From assembly GCA_963702835.1 (NCBI GenBank), contig OY969762.1, forward strand, positions 372,001-436,000: DNA of 64,000 nt. The letters run 5' to 3'. The notes below the pieces were generated by a model. It made no database searches. It was not told the DNA's origin and saw only the letters and a program-made list of their open reading frames with translations. This document shows positions 7,424 through 15,319 of the stretch, one piece after another. The DNA is from JAFGAV01 sp041479055. Lineage in GTDB: Bacteria; Acidobacteriota; Aminicenantia; Aminicenantales; JAFGAV01. Position numbers and translations under genes: made by a program. The stretch's first letter is position 1. Every line of letters starts with the position of its first letter.

Positions 7424-7436
7424 AGGCATAATTCCG
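7413..7436 (-). repeat. Transposon terminal inverted repeat, right
   Basis: The reverse complement reads CGGAATTATGCCTTTAAAAA then AGCA, matching the left end at 21 of 24 positions. The last base, 7436, abuts the right copy of the target duplication. Confidence 0.9.
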
Positions 7437-7444
7437 TATTTATA
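7437..7444. repeat. 8-bp target site duplication, right copy
   Basis: TATTTATA, identical to 4032-4039. On the minus strand both copies encode Tyr-Lys-Tyr of the interrupted gene. Confidence 0.9.
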
Positions 7445-8164
7445 ATAATACAACTTTCCGTTTTCTGAGCTATGGCCTCCGTAGGAATCAGTGGCATCTA
7501 TCGAGCCTTTGAAGCCGCCGATGCGGACATATCGTCCCTGGCCCTCGAAGAAAAAAGAGATGGCTGGCAATAACTTGAATTCAAGCCCTATTCCTCCGTG
7601 AAACCCGAGGCCGCTCGCATCGGTTTTAACGGTGTAAAGATTCCATGTGCCTGCTGCCGATGTGCGCAAATCATAGGACATCTTGGTGAGGTAGTAGCCG
7701 AGGCCGGCATGGAAATTGACATTCACCATGGCGCCCGCCGGCAGGGTGAAATACAGCCCAAGGCGCAGAGGCACGGCGCTGGCCTGGGGAGTTGTTTTTA
7801 CGTCAGCAGCAACCGGCGTAAAAGTGACAGTGCTGTCACTCGTTCCCTGAAGATAGCCTGCACCCAGCCCGATTCCCAAAGCCGGAGCGATCTGGACGAT
7901 GAAATCCCCTCCGAAATTCAAGCCCAGATGAACAGGGCGGTAGTCTCCTCCGCTTTTCGTAAGCCCAAAAAACCAAAAATACCTGGCGTAATAATCATTC
8001 ATGCCCTTTAAGCCTTCGTTGAGGTCGCCGCCGGAGAGGTAGTTCAGGCCGCCGTAAAGCTTGAGGCTGAAGCCGATGTTTGAACAGGTGGCAGGGGCCG
8101 GGGAAAAAATGGCCAGGAGAGCAAAGGCCGAGAAAAAAACAGCCAATATCTTTGATGCTTTCAT
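7437..8164 (-). pseudogene. 5' part of outer-membrane beta-barrel gene interrupted by the transposon
   Basis: The frame starts MKASKILAVFFSAFALLAIF, a signal peptide with probable cleavage after PAPATCS. Alternating hydrophobic/aromatic strands follow (e.g. LGLNFGGDFIVQIAP, LRLGLYFTLPAGA, GIGLEFKLLPAISFFFEG), typical of an 8-10-strand outer-membrane barrel. About 243 native residues remain. The reading frame then runs into the transposon for 17 foreign residues and stops at 7382, so a 260-residue chimera lacking the last strands could be made. The missing C-terminus is at 3890-4039. The loss of the terminal Phe beta-signal suggests the product is not assembled. Its promoter appears to be at 8241-8270. 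Confidence 0.85.
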
Positions 8165-8240
8165 GTTCCCTCCCTTATGTTTTTTATTTTATAGATGCGA
8201 TGGATTCTTTTGTCCCCTGACCTGCTCCCCGCAGGATAGA

Positions 8241-8270
8241 ATTGTATTTTCGGTTGACGATCAATGTCAA
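8241..8270 (-). promoter_or_regulatory. Promoter of the interrupted beta-barrel gene
   Basis: On the minus strand TTGACA (8270-8265), 18-bp spacer, TACAAT (8246-8241). It lies about 75 bases before the ATG at 8164, and an AGGGAGGGAAC ribosome site directly precedes the ATG. Confidence 0.6.
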
Positions 8271-8364
8271 CAACAGGAAAACACGGTAAGCCTCTATGCT
8301 CGGCTCATCGGCCGGCCGGTCGACGGCTGATAAACGGTGATAAAGGCGACGATTTAAGTTGTGC

Positions 8365-9732
8365 TTAAGCGGGCATCGGTTTGCTGCCCAGTAGCTTGAA
8401 CAAGAAATAAATCGGAACGCCCAGAAAAATGACGAGCAGTCCGATCAGCGTGTCCCGGGGACTGCCCAGCAGGGCATTGAGAGAGATAAACGCCGCCGAC
8501 AGAATGAAAATGACGGGGATGACCGGATAGCCGAAAGTCTTGTAGGGCCGGGGGAGGTCCGGCTTCTTCGAGCGCAGCACCATGACCGACGCCCCGGTCA
8601 GGCCGAAGAAGATCCACTGCCCGAAGATCACATAGGTGAAGAGCCTTTCGAAGGTGCCGAAGAAAAGAACCAGGATGACGCTCCAGGCGCCCAGGGCCAG
8701 GATGGAGACGTGGGGCGTGAGATAGTAGGAGTGGACCTCCGCGACCTGTTTGAAAAACACTCCGTCCCTGGCCATAGCAAAGTAAACCCGCGGAGAGCAG
8801 AGAAAATTCTGGTTAGCGGCGCCTGTAATTGATAAGAGGATAACGACGGCGATGATGGTGGCCCCCAGCGGCCCGATGGCCAGGTTCATGGCCTGAGAGG
8901 CGATACGGTCAGACCGGGCGATCTCGCCGGCGGGAAGGACATAAAGGTAGGCCAGGTTGGCGACGATATAGATACCGATGACAATGAGCGTGCCGGCCAC
9001 CAGGCCCAAGGGGATGTTCCGCTCCGGCCGCTTGGTCTCGCCGGCGCTGTAGGTAGCGCTCTCCCAGCCTTTATAGGCCCACAGCGAGGCGATCAAGCCG
9101 ACCCCGAAGGCGCTCAAAAGGCCCATGGAGAATTTCTGCGGAGCGGGATTGATGAAATGACCGGGATGGCCTGGAGCGAAGAGGAAGACCACCGCACACA
9201 TACCGGCCAGAGCTATAAATTTAATAAAGGTCAGGATGTTCTGCAGGATGGCCCCGGCCAGGGTGCCCAGGATGTTCATGACCACGAGGTAGGCGATTAA
9301 GCCTATGGCGATGAGCTTGATCCCGGCCGGAGAGATGGGGAAAAAGTAGGGCAGGTACTTGGAGGAGAAAGCCACGGCCAGGGTGGCGATGGCGCCCGAG
9401 TCGATGACCAGAAAAAGCGCCCAGCCGAAGACGAAAGACAAAAGCGGCCCGTAGGCTTCGCGGAGGTAGATGTACATGCCGCCGGCCTGGGGATAGGCCG
9501 CGCCCAGCTCGGCGAAGGTCAGGGCGCCGAACAGGCTGAGCAAACCGCCCACCACCCAGACGGCCATCATGAGCAGGGGAGAGCCGACCGCCGCGGCGAT
9601 ATCCTTGGGAACGAGGAAAATGCCCGAGCCGATGACTCCGCCGACGACGATGCTGACGACGCTCCAGAAGCCCAGCACCCGGGGCAGGGAAGGCGAGGCT
9701 TGACCTTTATTAATGGGTTGAAGCTCTGACAT
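8365..9732 (-). CDS. APC-family amino acid permease
   Basis: A 455-residue inner-membrane transporter. The APC TM1 motif GGVIGSGIFLVPKDIAAA is near residues 30-47. TM2-3 reads ELGAAYPQAGGMYIYLREAYGP, the loop after TM6 has SAGETKRPERNIPLGL, and the C-terminus has RSKKPDLPRPYKTFGYP, all matching the permease at 2320. The start is taken at ATG 9732 (MSELQPINKG). The open frame continues upstream but loses permease similarity there. TATAAT on the minus strand (9747-9742) lies only 9 bases before this ATG and no ribosome site is visible, so the transcript may be leaderless or nearly so. It is divergent from the HAD gene at 9805, with 72 bases between. Confidence 0.92.
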   Translation of the reverse strand: MSELQPINKGQASPSLPRVLGFWSVVSIVVGGVIGSGIFLVPKDIAAAVGSPLLMMAVWVVGGLLSLFGALTFAELGAAYPQAGGMYIYLREAYGPLLSFVFGWALFLVIDSGAIATLAVAFSSKYLPYFFPISPAGIKLIAIGLIAYLVVMNILGTLAGAILQNILTFIKFIALAGMCAVVFLFAPGHPGHFINPAPQKFSMGLLSAFGVGLIASLWAYKGWESATYSAGETKRPERNIPLGLVAGTLIVIGIYIVANLAYLYVLPAGEIARSDRIASQAMNLAIGPLGATIIAVVILLSITGAANQNFLCSPRVYFAMARDGVFFKQVAEVHSYYLTPHVSILALGAWSVILVLFFGTFERLFTYVIFGQWIFFGLTGASVMVLRSKKPDLPRPYKTFGYPVIPVIFILSAAFISLNALLGSPRDTLIGLLVIFLGVPIYFLFKLLGSKPMPA

Positions 9733-9804
9733 TATGAACGCATTATATTGATTTTTGTGGTTTCCTACTAATATAATTCTCTTTTTTATCAAGGATAAGC
9801 ACTC

Positions 9805-10416
9805 ATGATCCGGGTCGTCATCTTCGACATGGGCAAGGTGCTGGTCTGGTTCGACAACTCCATATTTTTCCGGAAATTGGCCGAATATGGCGGGATGTCT
9901 GAGGAGCACGTTCGCCAGGTGGCCCATGCCAAGCTTGAACTGATCCGGGCCTTGGACAGGGGAGAGGTGACGCCGGCTGAGTTTAAAAATCGGGTTTGCG
10001 CGGGCTTGGGGATTACCATAAGCTACGGCCAATTCTATGAATATTTCAACGACGTCTTTACTGTGAATCCGGCCGCGGTCGAGACGGCCCACCGCCTGAA
10101 AGCGGCCGGCTACAAACTCGTGCTCCTCTCCAACACCGACTCGGAAAGGGCGGATTTCATCCGGAAGAAATATCCTGAAACTCAGGTGTTTGACGTCAGG
10201 ATCCTGTCCTATGAGGCTGGAATTTTGAAGCCGGACCCGGCCGTTTTCCTCCTAACTCTTCAGCGTGCCGGCGCATCGGCCGAGGAGTGCGTGTTCATCG
10301 ATGACATGGCGGTCAACATCGAAGCCGCCCGGGCGCTGGGAATAACCTCAATTCAATTTGAATACGACAAGACTGACCTCCAGGCCGAGCTTCGGCGTCT
10401 CGGTCTTGTCTTCTGA
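9805..10416 (+). CDS. HAD-superfamily phosphatase (YihX-like)
   Basis: A 203-residue cytosolic hydrolase of HAD subfamily IA. Motif I is FDMGKVLVWFD with the nucleophile Asp at residue 8 in the D-x-G variant seen in YihX-type sugar-phosphatases and the epoxide hydrolase N-terminal group. Motif II is VLLSNTD. Motif III Lys lies in ILKPDPAVF. Motif IV is VFIDDMAVNIEAA. The helical cap is inserted after motif I (residues ~16-80). YihX dephosphorylates alpha-glucose-1-phosphate, but the substrate here cannot be assigned. A ribosome site is weak (AAGGATAAGC). It has no operon partner. Confidence 0.88.
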   Translation: MIRVVIFDMGKVLVWFDNSIFFRKLAEYGGMSEEHVRQVAHAKLELIRALDRGEVTPAEFKNRVCAGLGITISYGQFYEYFNDVFTVNPAAVETAHRLKAAGYKLVLLSNTDSERADFIRKKYPETQVFDVRILSYEAGILKPDPAVFLLTLQRAGASAEECVFIDDMAVNIEAARALGITSIQFEYDKTDLQAELRRLGLVF

Positions 10417-10625
10417 TTCGCCTCGCCCCTAAGAGTGTCGGATTGCCTCCAAGATTCCTCAAAGGACATTGTCTAACTCAAATATGAGGGCAGCGCTCGT
10501 AAGAACGTAATGCCCGGGACACGATTCTCGTTTCAAGAAAAAGGAGGTCATGTCCCAGGATTGGCCTTGGTCGCCGGGCGCGGCAGGCGCCGCGCTTGAT
10601 TCCTTGATATAGAGAGGCGGGAGGC

Positions 10626-10644
10626 CGGGAGCTTCCGGCTCCCG
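10626..10644 (+). other. Short hairpin in the leader of the 10671 gene
   Basis: CGGGAGC, loop TTCCG, GCTCCCG: seven perfect pairs ending 26 bases before the start codon. A second dyad, GCGCGG/CCGCGC, lies about 40 bases upstream. No T-run follows, so this is leader structure rather than a terminator. Confidence 0.4.
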
Positions 10645-10670
10645 CTTCCAAGTATGAGAGGGAGGTTCGT

Positions 10671-11525
10671 ATGGATAGCAAAACGGGAAAGCTCACCTTA
10701 AGAATTCTTTCGATATCCTTGTTGTCGGCATTCCTGGCCGGCCTTGGCTATTCCCAGCCCCGTGAGCAGCTGCCTGCTCCTGAGCTCAGGTCGGAGATCA
10801 GCCTTCTCAACCTGCTCAACGGCCTGGACCTGACTCCGGCCCAGGCGACCCTTCTCCTGGCCAAAGCCGAGGAGGCCAAGAAGTTGGAGGACCGTTGGCA
10901 AGCGGAGGCTCAAAGCCGTCGGGCCGAGATGGAATCGGTCTTGTCCGAAATCAAAACTTATGTGAGCCAGAAAAAAGAGCTTCCCGAGGAACTAGTGCTG
11001 AGGTTCCGCCGAGTTGATGATGAGCTTAAGTCCGTCCGGGCCGAGATCGAGAAAAGCAAAAAAGAGCTGGCCGGGGAGGTGAAGGCTTCTCTGGAGTCCC
11101 AACAGATCTACCAGTTTGAACGTTTCATCCCCTGCATCATTCCGCCCAAGGGTGAGTCCCGGGTAGGCCAGGCTGAGGACCCTAGCGGACTGGCCAAGCG
11201 GCTGGAGCGGATTCGCAGCCTGCCGGAGCGGGCCTATTTCTTCCGCCGCGAGGAGATCTGCCGGGCGGTGCTGACCGGTTTCCAGAAAAGGTTCCCCCAG
11301 GCCGCCTTCGATGGGGAGGCCTCGCTGGAGGGCGTCGGCCGGGTGCTCGACCGCTGCCGGAGTCTGAGCGTTGCCGAGTTCGAGCTGCAGAAGAACCAAT
11401 TGGCCGAGGAGCTCGTTTCGCTCTTTAAGCCCGAGTTCAGGTTCGGGGACATCACCAAAAAGATCGAATATTTTCTGCTGAGCGAGGAGGTCATCCCGCT
11501 GCTCCGGGAGCGGCTGACGAACTGA
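10671..11525 (+). CDS. Secreted coiled-coil protein, unknown function (Spy/CpxP-like architecture)
   Basis: A 284-residue protein with a signal peptide (basic start, then ILSISLLSAFLAGLGYS, cleavage near Ser28). Residues 40-150 are strongly helical and charged (ALLLAKAEEAKKLEDRW-like heptads, ELKSVRAEIEKSKKELAG), preceded by LNGLDLTPAQATLLL. That LT-x-x-Q motif and the helical hairpin resemble Spy/CpxP periplasmic proteins that sense or chaperone misfolded proteins. The C-terminal 130 residues are also helical with no domain I recognise. GAGAGGGAGG precedes ATG 10671. It is monocistronic and its function is open. Confidence 0.7.
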   Translation: MDSKTGKLTLRILSISLLSAFLAGLGYSQPREQLPAPELRSEISLLNLLNGLDLTPAQATLLLAKAEEAKKLEDRWQAEAQSRRAEMESVLSEIKTYVSQKKELPEELVLRFRRVDDELKSVRAEIEKSKKELAGEVKASLESQQIYQFERFIPCIIPPKGESRVGQAEDPSGLAKRLERIRSLPERAYFFRREEICRAVLTGFQKRFPQAAFDGEASLEGVGRVLDRCRSLSVAEFELQKNQLAEELVSLFKPEFRFGDITKKIEYFLLSEEVIPLLRERLTN

Positions 11526-11604
11526 GGCGGCTATTCGTCGCGCGCCGATTGTCTAACCGCGCCCCCGAATTCATGGGATACGATACCGAATTAAGAAATT
11601 CGGT

Positions 11605-12012
11605 TCATGTTCCGGAATTCCGCGCTAGTGACTTTACCCACACCTGTCGTCGGCGAGGGCCATCGAATTCACAGAAGTATACGCCTTGCCATGTGCCGAG
11701 CTGCATCCGGCCGTCCTCGACGATGAGAGTGACGCTTGTACCGGTCAGGACCGCCTTGACGTGGGCCGGGGAATTGCCCTCGCTGTGGCGGTAGGGAAGC
11801 GCGTCGGGGACAATATGCTTCATGGCCATGAGCACATCCGATTTGACCGTCGGGTCGGCGTTCTCATTTACAGAAACTCCGGCTGTCGTGTGCGGGACAT
11901 AGACCAAACACAGGCCGTCCTTGAGGCCTTCTTGTTTCACGGCCGAGGCCACCTCCGCGGTGATGTCCACGATCTCTTCCCTGGCCTTGGTGGTTATGTC
12001 AATGACCTTCAT
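11605..12012 (-). CDS. yjbQ: YjbQ/UPF0047 family protein
   Basis: A 135-residue cytosolic protein of the YjbQ family, whose members have weak thiamine-phosphate-synthase activity in E. coli. Seen: GLCLVYVPHTTAGVSVNENA, the conserved PHTT(A/C) metal-site block, then YRHSEGNSPAHVKAVLTG with its two histidines, and MQLGTWQGVYFCEFDGPR near the C-terminus. The length equals the usual family size. The start is ATG 12012, with GAGCGTTCG rather than a strong ribosome site before it. A longer frame upstream has no family similarity. It is divergent from nrdD, with its promoter region shared with the nrd promoter at 12091. Confidence 0.9.
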   Translation of the reverse strand: MKVIDITTKAREEIVDITAEVASAVKQEGLKDGLCLVYVPHTTAGVSVNENADPTVKSDVLMAMKHIVPDALPYRHSEGNSPAHVKAVLTGTSVTLIVEDGRMQLGTWQGVYFCEFDGPRRRQVWVKSLARNSGT

Positions 12013-12090
12013 CGAACGCTCCTTCTGTCCGTTCCTTCTCCTGCAGTATGACGCAAATAAATGTTTTTGAAAACGATCGAAAAAAACTAC

Positions 12091-12118
12091 TTGACAAACA
12101 AAAATCCGGGTGTATAAA
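12091..12118 (+). promoter_or_regulatory. Promoter of the nrdD operon
   Basis: TTGACA (12091-12096), 16-bp spacer, TATAAA (12113-12118). Transcription would start near 12126, directly beside the first NrdR box. Confidence 0.7.
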
Positions 12119-12129
12119 TAATTGCGGAA

Positions 12130-12177
12130 ATACAATATATAGTATTTCCTAGCCTTAGGATATACAAGATATATGCC
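12130..12177 (+). promoter_or_regulatory. Tandem NrdR boxes
   Basis: Box 1 ATACAATATATAGTAT (12130-12145) is close to the NrdR consensus built on ACA-W-TATAT-W-GT. Box 2 ATACAAGATATATGCC (12162-12177) is weaker. Their starts are 32 bp apart, the three-helix-turn spacing known for NrdR boxes in front of ribonucleotide reductase operons. Placement just after the -10 element fits repression. Box 2 overlaps the left arm (12157-12165, AGGATATAC) of a 9-bp inverted repeat completed at 12187-12195. Confidence 0.7.
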
Positions 12178-12282
12178 AAAGCGGGGGTATATCCTACATT
12201 TGTTTTAGGGGCTGAGGGAATGTTCCGTGATAACGATTTTTGTCGATCTTTTTCATAATCAATAATCTGGAAAGGAGGAGCC

Positions 12283-14355
12283 ATGCCCGGGATCATAGCG
12301 CGCATCAAGAAAAGAGACGGGACGATTGTGGACTTTTTCCAGGATAAGATCACCACCGCCGTGGCCAAAGCCATGGAATCCCAGGGCCTCTCCAACGGCG
12401 GCGCGGCCAAAACCGTGTCCGATATCGCCACCTTCGTCCTGGAGGAGAAATTTAGCGGCTACACCATCCCCTCCGTGGAGCAGATCCAGGACATCGTGGA
12501 AATGGTCCTCATGAAGCAGGGCTACCATGAGGTGGCCAAGTCCTACATCCTCTACCGGGAGCGGCACAAAGGCATCCGCGAAGCCCGTCAGACTGGCCTC
12601 AACCTGGAGCGCCTCATCCGCGACTACATCGACGACAAGGACTGGAAGATCCGGGAGAACTCGAACGAGGGCACCATGAGCTTCTCCGGGCTCAACGCCC
12701 GCATCTCGGGCGAGGTCCTGTCGAATTTTGCCCTCAACCAGATTTACACGAATAAGGTCAAGAGGGCCCACCAGGAGGGCGATTTCCATCTCCACGACCT
12801 GTCTTACCCCATCGTGGGCTACTGCGCCGGCTGGTCCCTGGAGAAGCTCCTGCGCAAGGGCTTCGGCCATGTGCCGGCCCAGGTCCATTCCTGCCCGGCC
12901 CGCCACCTGGAGACGGCCACCCTGCACATGGTCAATTTCATCGGCACCATGCAGGGCGAGTTCGCCGGGGCCCAGGCCTTCTCCTCGGTGGACACGCTCC
13001 TGGCGCCCTTTGTCCGGTCCGACCGCCTGGACTACGACCACGTCAAGCAGGATGTCCAGAAGCTCATTTATGGATTGAACGTGCCTTCGCGCTGGGGCTG
13101 GCAGACGCCTTTCTCCAACCTGACTTTCGACTGGACCGTGCCCGAGGACATGAAGGACAAAAAAGTGGTGGTCGGAGGCGAGGAGCTCGATTCGACCTAT
13201 GGCCAGTACCAGGCCGAGATGGACATGATCAACCGGGCCTTCCTGGAGCTGATGGTGGAGGGCGATTACCGCGGCCGGGTGTTCACCTTCCCCATCCCCA
13301 CTTACAACTTGACTCGGGATTTCGACTGGGATTCGGACAACGCCAAGCTCCTCTTCGAGGCCACGGCCAAATACGGCATTCCCTATTTCCAGAACTATAT
13401 CGGCACGGACATGAACCCGGGCGACGTCCGGGCCATGTGCTGCCGCCTCAACCTCGACCAGCGGGAGCTCCTGCGGCGGCCGGGCAACATCTGGGGGCCG
13501 GGCGATTCGACCGGCTCCATCGGCGTGGTCACCATCAACATGAACCGCATCGGCTACACTTCCAAGACCGAGGAGGAGTATTTCGGCCGGCTCCGGGAGC
13601 TGATGGTCATGGCCAAAGAGTCGCTGGAGGCCAAGAGGGAAATGGTCAACAACATGCTGGCCCGGGGCATCATGCCCTACACTCAGGTCTATCTCGGCCA
13701 CTTTGACAACCATTTCTCCACCATCGGCCTGTGCGGCATGCACGAGTCCTGCCTCAATTTCCTGGGCCAGGGGATCGGCACGCTGGAGGGCAAGGCTTTC
13801 GCCGTTAAGACCCTGAACTTTATGCGGGACATGCTGCGCCAATTCCAGGAGGAGACGGGCAGCCTGTACAACCTGGAGGCCACCCCGGCCGAATCCACTT
13901 CCTACCGCCTGGCCCGGCTGGACCGGCAGAAGTTCAACAACATCAAAACTTCGGGCACGGAAAAATACCCCTACCTGACCAACTCCACCCAGCTCAACGT
14001 GGACGCCACCCGCGACGTGTTCGAGGCGCTGCAGCACCAAGCCGACATCCAGCCCCTCTACACCGGCGGGACGATCTTCCACACCTTCCTGCCCGAGTCG
14101 ATCGACGGCCTGACCTGCCGCAAGCTTGTGCAGAAAATCAGCCGGACGCGGATTCCCTACTTCAGCATCACCCCCACCTTCTCCGTCTGCCTTAACCACG
14201 GCTACCTGCCCGGCGAAAAGAGGGTGTGTCCGGAGTGCGGCTCTGAGACCGAGGTCTATTCCCGAATCGTCGGCTATCTCCGTCCGGTCAAAACCTGGAA
14301 CGACGGCAAACAGCAGGAGTTCAAGGAGCGCACGCCCTACTCTAAGCTCCTCTGA
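12283..14355 (+). CDS. nrdD: Anaerobic (class III) ribonucleoside-triphosphate reductase
   Basis: A 690-residue glycyl-radical enzyme that reduces NTPs to dNTPs without oxygen. Residues 1-92 form an ATP-cone allosteric domain (IIARIKKRDGTIVDFFQDKI). The catalytic barrel shows GDFHLHDLSYP, VHSCPARHLETATLHM and SIGVVTINMNRIGY. The C-terminus has the zinc-site cysteines (CLNHGY ... CPECG) followed by the radical site RIVGYLRPV with the likely radical Gly at 664. AAAGGAGGAG precedes ATG 12283. It is the first gene of an operon with a thioredoxin-fold protein, nrdG and dut, under tandem NrdR boxes. The enzyme would supply dNTPs during anaerobic growth; the presence of cytochrome bd elsewhere suggests occasional oxygen exposure. 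Confidence 0.96.
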   Translation: MPGIIARIKKRDGTIVDFFQDKITTAVAKAMESQGLSNGGAAKTVSDIATFVLEEKFSGYTIPSVEQIQDIVEMVLMKQGYHEVAKSYILYRERHKGIREARQTGLNLERLIRDYIDDKDWKIRENSNEGTMSFSGLNARISGEVLSNFALNQIYTNKVKRAHQEGDFHLHDLSYPIVGYCAGWSLEKLLRKGFGHVPAQVHSCPARHLETATLHMVNFIGTMQGEFAGAQAFSSVDTLLAPFVRSDRLDYDHVKQDVQKLIYGLNVPSRWGWQTPFSNLTFDWTVPEDMKDKKVVVGGEELDSTYGQYQAEMDMINRAFLELMVEGDYRGRVFTFPIPTYNLTRDFDWDSDNAKLLFEATAKYGIPYFQNYIGTDMNPGDVRAMCCRLNLDQRELLRRPGNIWGPGDSTGSIGVVTINMNRIGYTSKTEEEYFGRLRELMVMAKESLEAKREMVNNMLARGIMPYTQVYLGHFDNHFSTIGLCGMHESCLNFLGQGIGTLEGKAFAVKTLNFMRDMLRQFQEETGSLYNLEATPAESTSYRLARLDRQKFNNIKTSGTEKYPYLTNSTQLNVDATRDVFEALQHQADIQPLYTGGTIFHTFLPESIDGLTCRKLVQKISRTRIPYFSITPTFSVCLNHGYLPGEKRVCPECGSETEVYSRIVGYLRPVKTWNDGKQQEFKERTPYSKLL

Positions 14356-14363
14356 GGATCGGT

Positions 14364-14642
14364 GTGAATGATCACATGACCTATGAGCTGTTCACCTACC
14401 CCAGCTGTCAGAGGTGCGAGGAGCTCAAGGCCTTCCTGGGGGGGACGGACCTCCGGGGCGAGGAGTTCAGCCTGGCCCGCAAGGAGGGCAAGCTGAAAAT
14501 CAGGGAATACCTGGCCTTCATCAAGCGCGATGAAAAGGGCGGCATGGTCCTGCCCATCCTCATCCTCAAGGACGAGGGCGGGGTGAAGGCTGTGCTCGCC
14601 AGCCGAGAGGAGTTGGGGGAGTGGTTGAAATCAAAGGCATAG
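14364..14642 (+). CDS. Thioredoxin/glutaredoxin-fold protein in the nrd operon
   Basis: A 92-residue small redox protein. TYPSCQRCEELKAF carries the C15-x2-C18 active site, followed by the conserved VLPILIL (cis-Pro) strand. This fits a NrdH/glutaredoxin-like reductant, although class III reductases usually use formate. Some NrdD enzymes instead take electrons from a thioredoxin-like protein, and the gene order here supports that reading. The start is GTG 14364 with GAGG six bases before; ATG 14376 is the alternative. It overlaps nrdG by 22 bases, so the two are translationally coupled. Confidence 0.8.
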   Translation: MNDHMTYELFTYPSCQRCEELKAFLGGTDLRGEEFSLARKEGKLKIREYLAFIKRDEKGGMVLPILILKDEGGVKAVLASREELGEWLKSKA

Positions 14643-15319
14643 AAAAGTTCGCCTCCCGCGATTTCCCCGGTCACATCTCTTCGACCGTTTTCCTGGGCGG
14701 CTGTAATTTCCGGTGTCCCTATTGCCACAATGCCGACCTGGTCCTCCGCCCGGAAAGTCTGCCCACCACCCTGCTCGACACTTTCATCTGCTATCTGGAC
14801 ATGCGGCAGGGTTGGCTGGAGGGCATCTGCGTTTCGGGCGGCGAGCCTCTTCTCACCGCGCACCTGGAGGAGCTGCTGCTGATCATCAAGGAGCGGAATC
14901 TTCTGGTCAAGCTGGATACTAACGGCTCTTTGCCCGGCCGGCTGGCCGAGCTCATCAGGGCCGGCCTGGTGGACTGGGTGGCCATGGATGTCAAGGCGCC
15001 GCTGGAGAGATACCGGGAAGTGACTTGTACGGACATGGACCCGGCCGCCGTCTCGGAGAGCCTTGACCTTGTGCGCAACTCCGGGCTGGAGTGCACCTTC
15101 CGGACCACTGTCGTGCCGGGGCTGGTGGGGCCGGAGGACGTCCGCAGCATCGCCCAGATGCTCCGGGGCGCCCGATTCTACCAGGTCCAGCAGTTCCTCC
15201 CCAACAACACGCTCGACAACCGGTATCTCGAGGTCCAGCCCTTCAGCCGTCAGGAGGTGTTGGACATGGCTGACCTGGCCCGGCCCTATGTCGGGGAGGT
15301 GCAGGTTGAAGGGATATGA
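14621..15319 (+). CDS. nrdG: Anaerobic ribonucleotide reductase activating protein (radical SAM)
   Basis: A 232-residue radical-SAM activase that installs the glycyl radical on NrdD. The cluster motif is C28-x3-C32-x2-C35 in GGCNFRCPYCHNA. The SAM-binding GGEP block is CVSGGEPLL and a DTNG motif follows (KLDTNGSLPG). The protein is of the longer NrdG2/PflA-like type (about 230 residues versus about 155 in E. coli NrdG). It begins at GTG 14621 inside the preceding gene, with GGGGGA upstream. Its stop overlaps the dut start (ATGA). Confidence 0.94.
   Translation: MVEIKGIEKFASRDFPGHISSTVFLGGCNFRCPYCHNADLVLRPESLPTTLLDTFICYLDMRQGWLEGICVSGGEPLLTAHLEELLLIIKERNLLVKLDTNGSLPGRLAELIRAGLVDWVAMDVKAPLERYREVTCTDMDPAAVSESLDLVRNSGLECTFRTTVVPGLVGPEDVRSIAQMLRGARFYQVQQFLPNNTLDNRYLEVQPFSRQEVLDMADLARPYVGEVQVEGI

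Larger units (their letters stand above)
4040..7436. mobile_element. IS1595/ISXO2-type transposon (3.4 kb) with a methyltransferase-nuclease cargo
   Basis: The element is bounded by imperfect inverted repeats (4040-4063 and 7413-7436, about 21 of 24 positions matching) and a perfect 8-bp duplication, TATTTATA. It encodes an ISXO2-like DDE transposase. Around it are two zinc-ribbon miniproteins on the minus strand, an unrecognised 116-residue protein, a DNA methyltransferase with a fused Mrr-like domain, and a 48-residue tail ORF ending inside the right repeat. Its base composition is clearly A+T-richer than the flanking chromosome, which points to recent arrival. Family members with passenger genes are known for IS1595; this exact cargo set I cannot place. 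The insertion breaks an outer-membrane protein gene. Both ends and the duplication look intact, so the element may still be mobile. Confidence 0.92.

Noticed and set aside
10550..10612. 20-codon ORF behind a strong AAGGAGG, upstream of the secreted coiled-coil gene
   Set aside because: Only two bases separate the GGAGG from the ATG, too short for normal initiation, and the peptide is G/A/P-rich with no conserved feature.
12259..14199. Long open frame on the minus strand opposite nrdD
   Set aside because: Its translation is low-complexity with no motifs, a shadow of the G+C-rich nrdD codons; nrdD is unmistakable.
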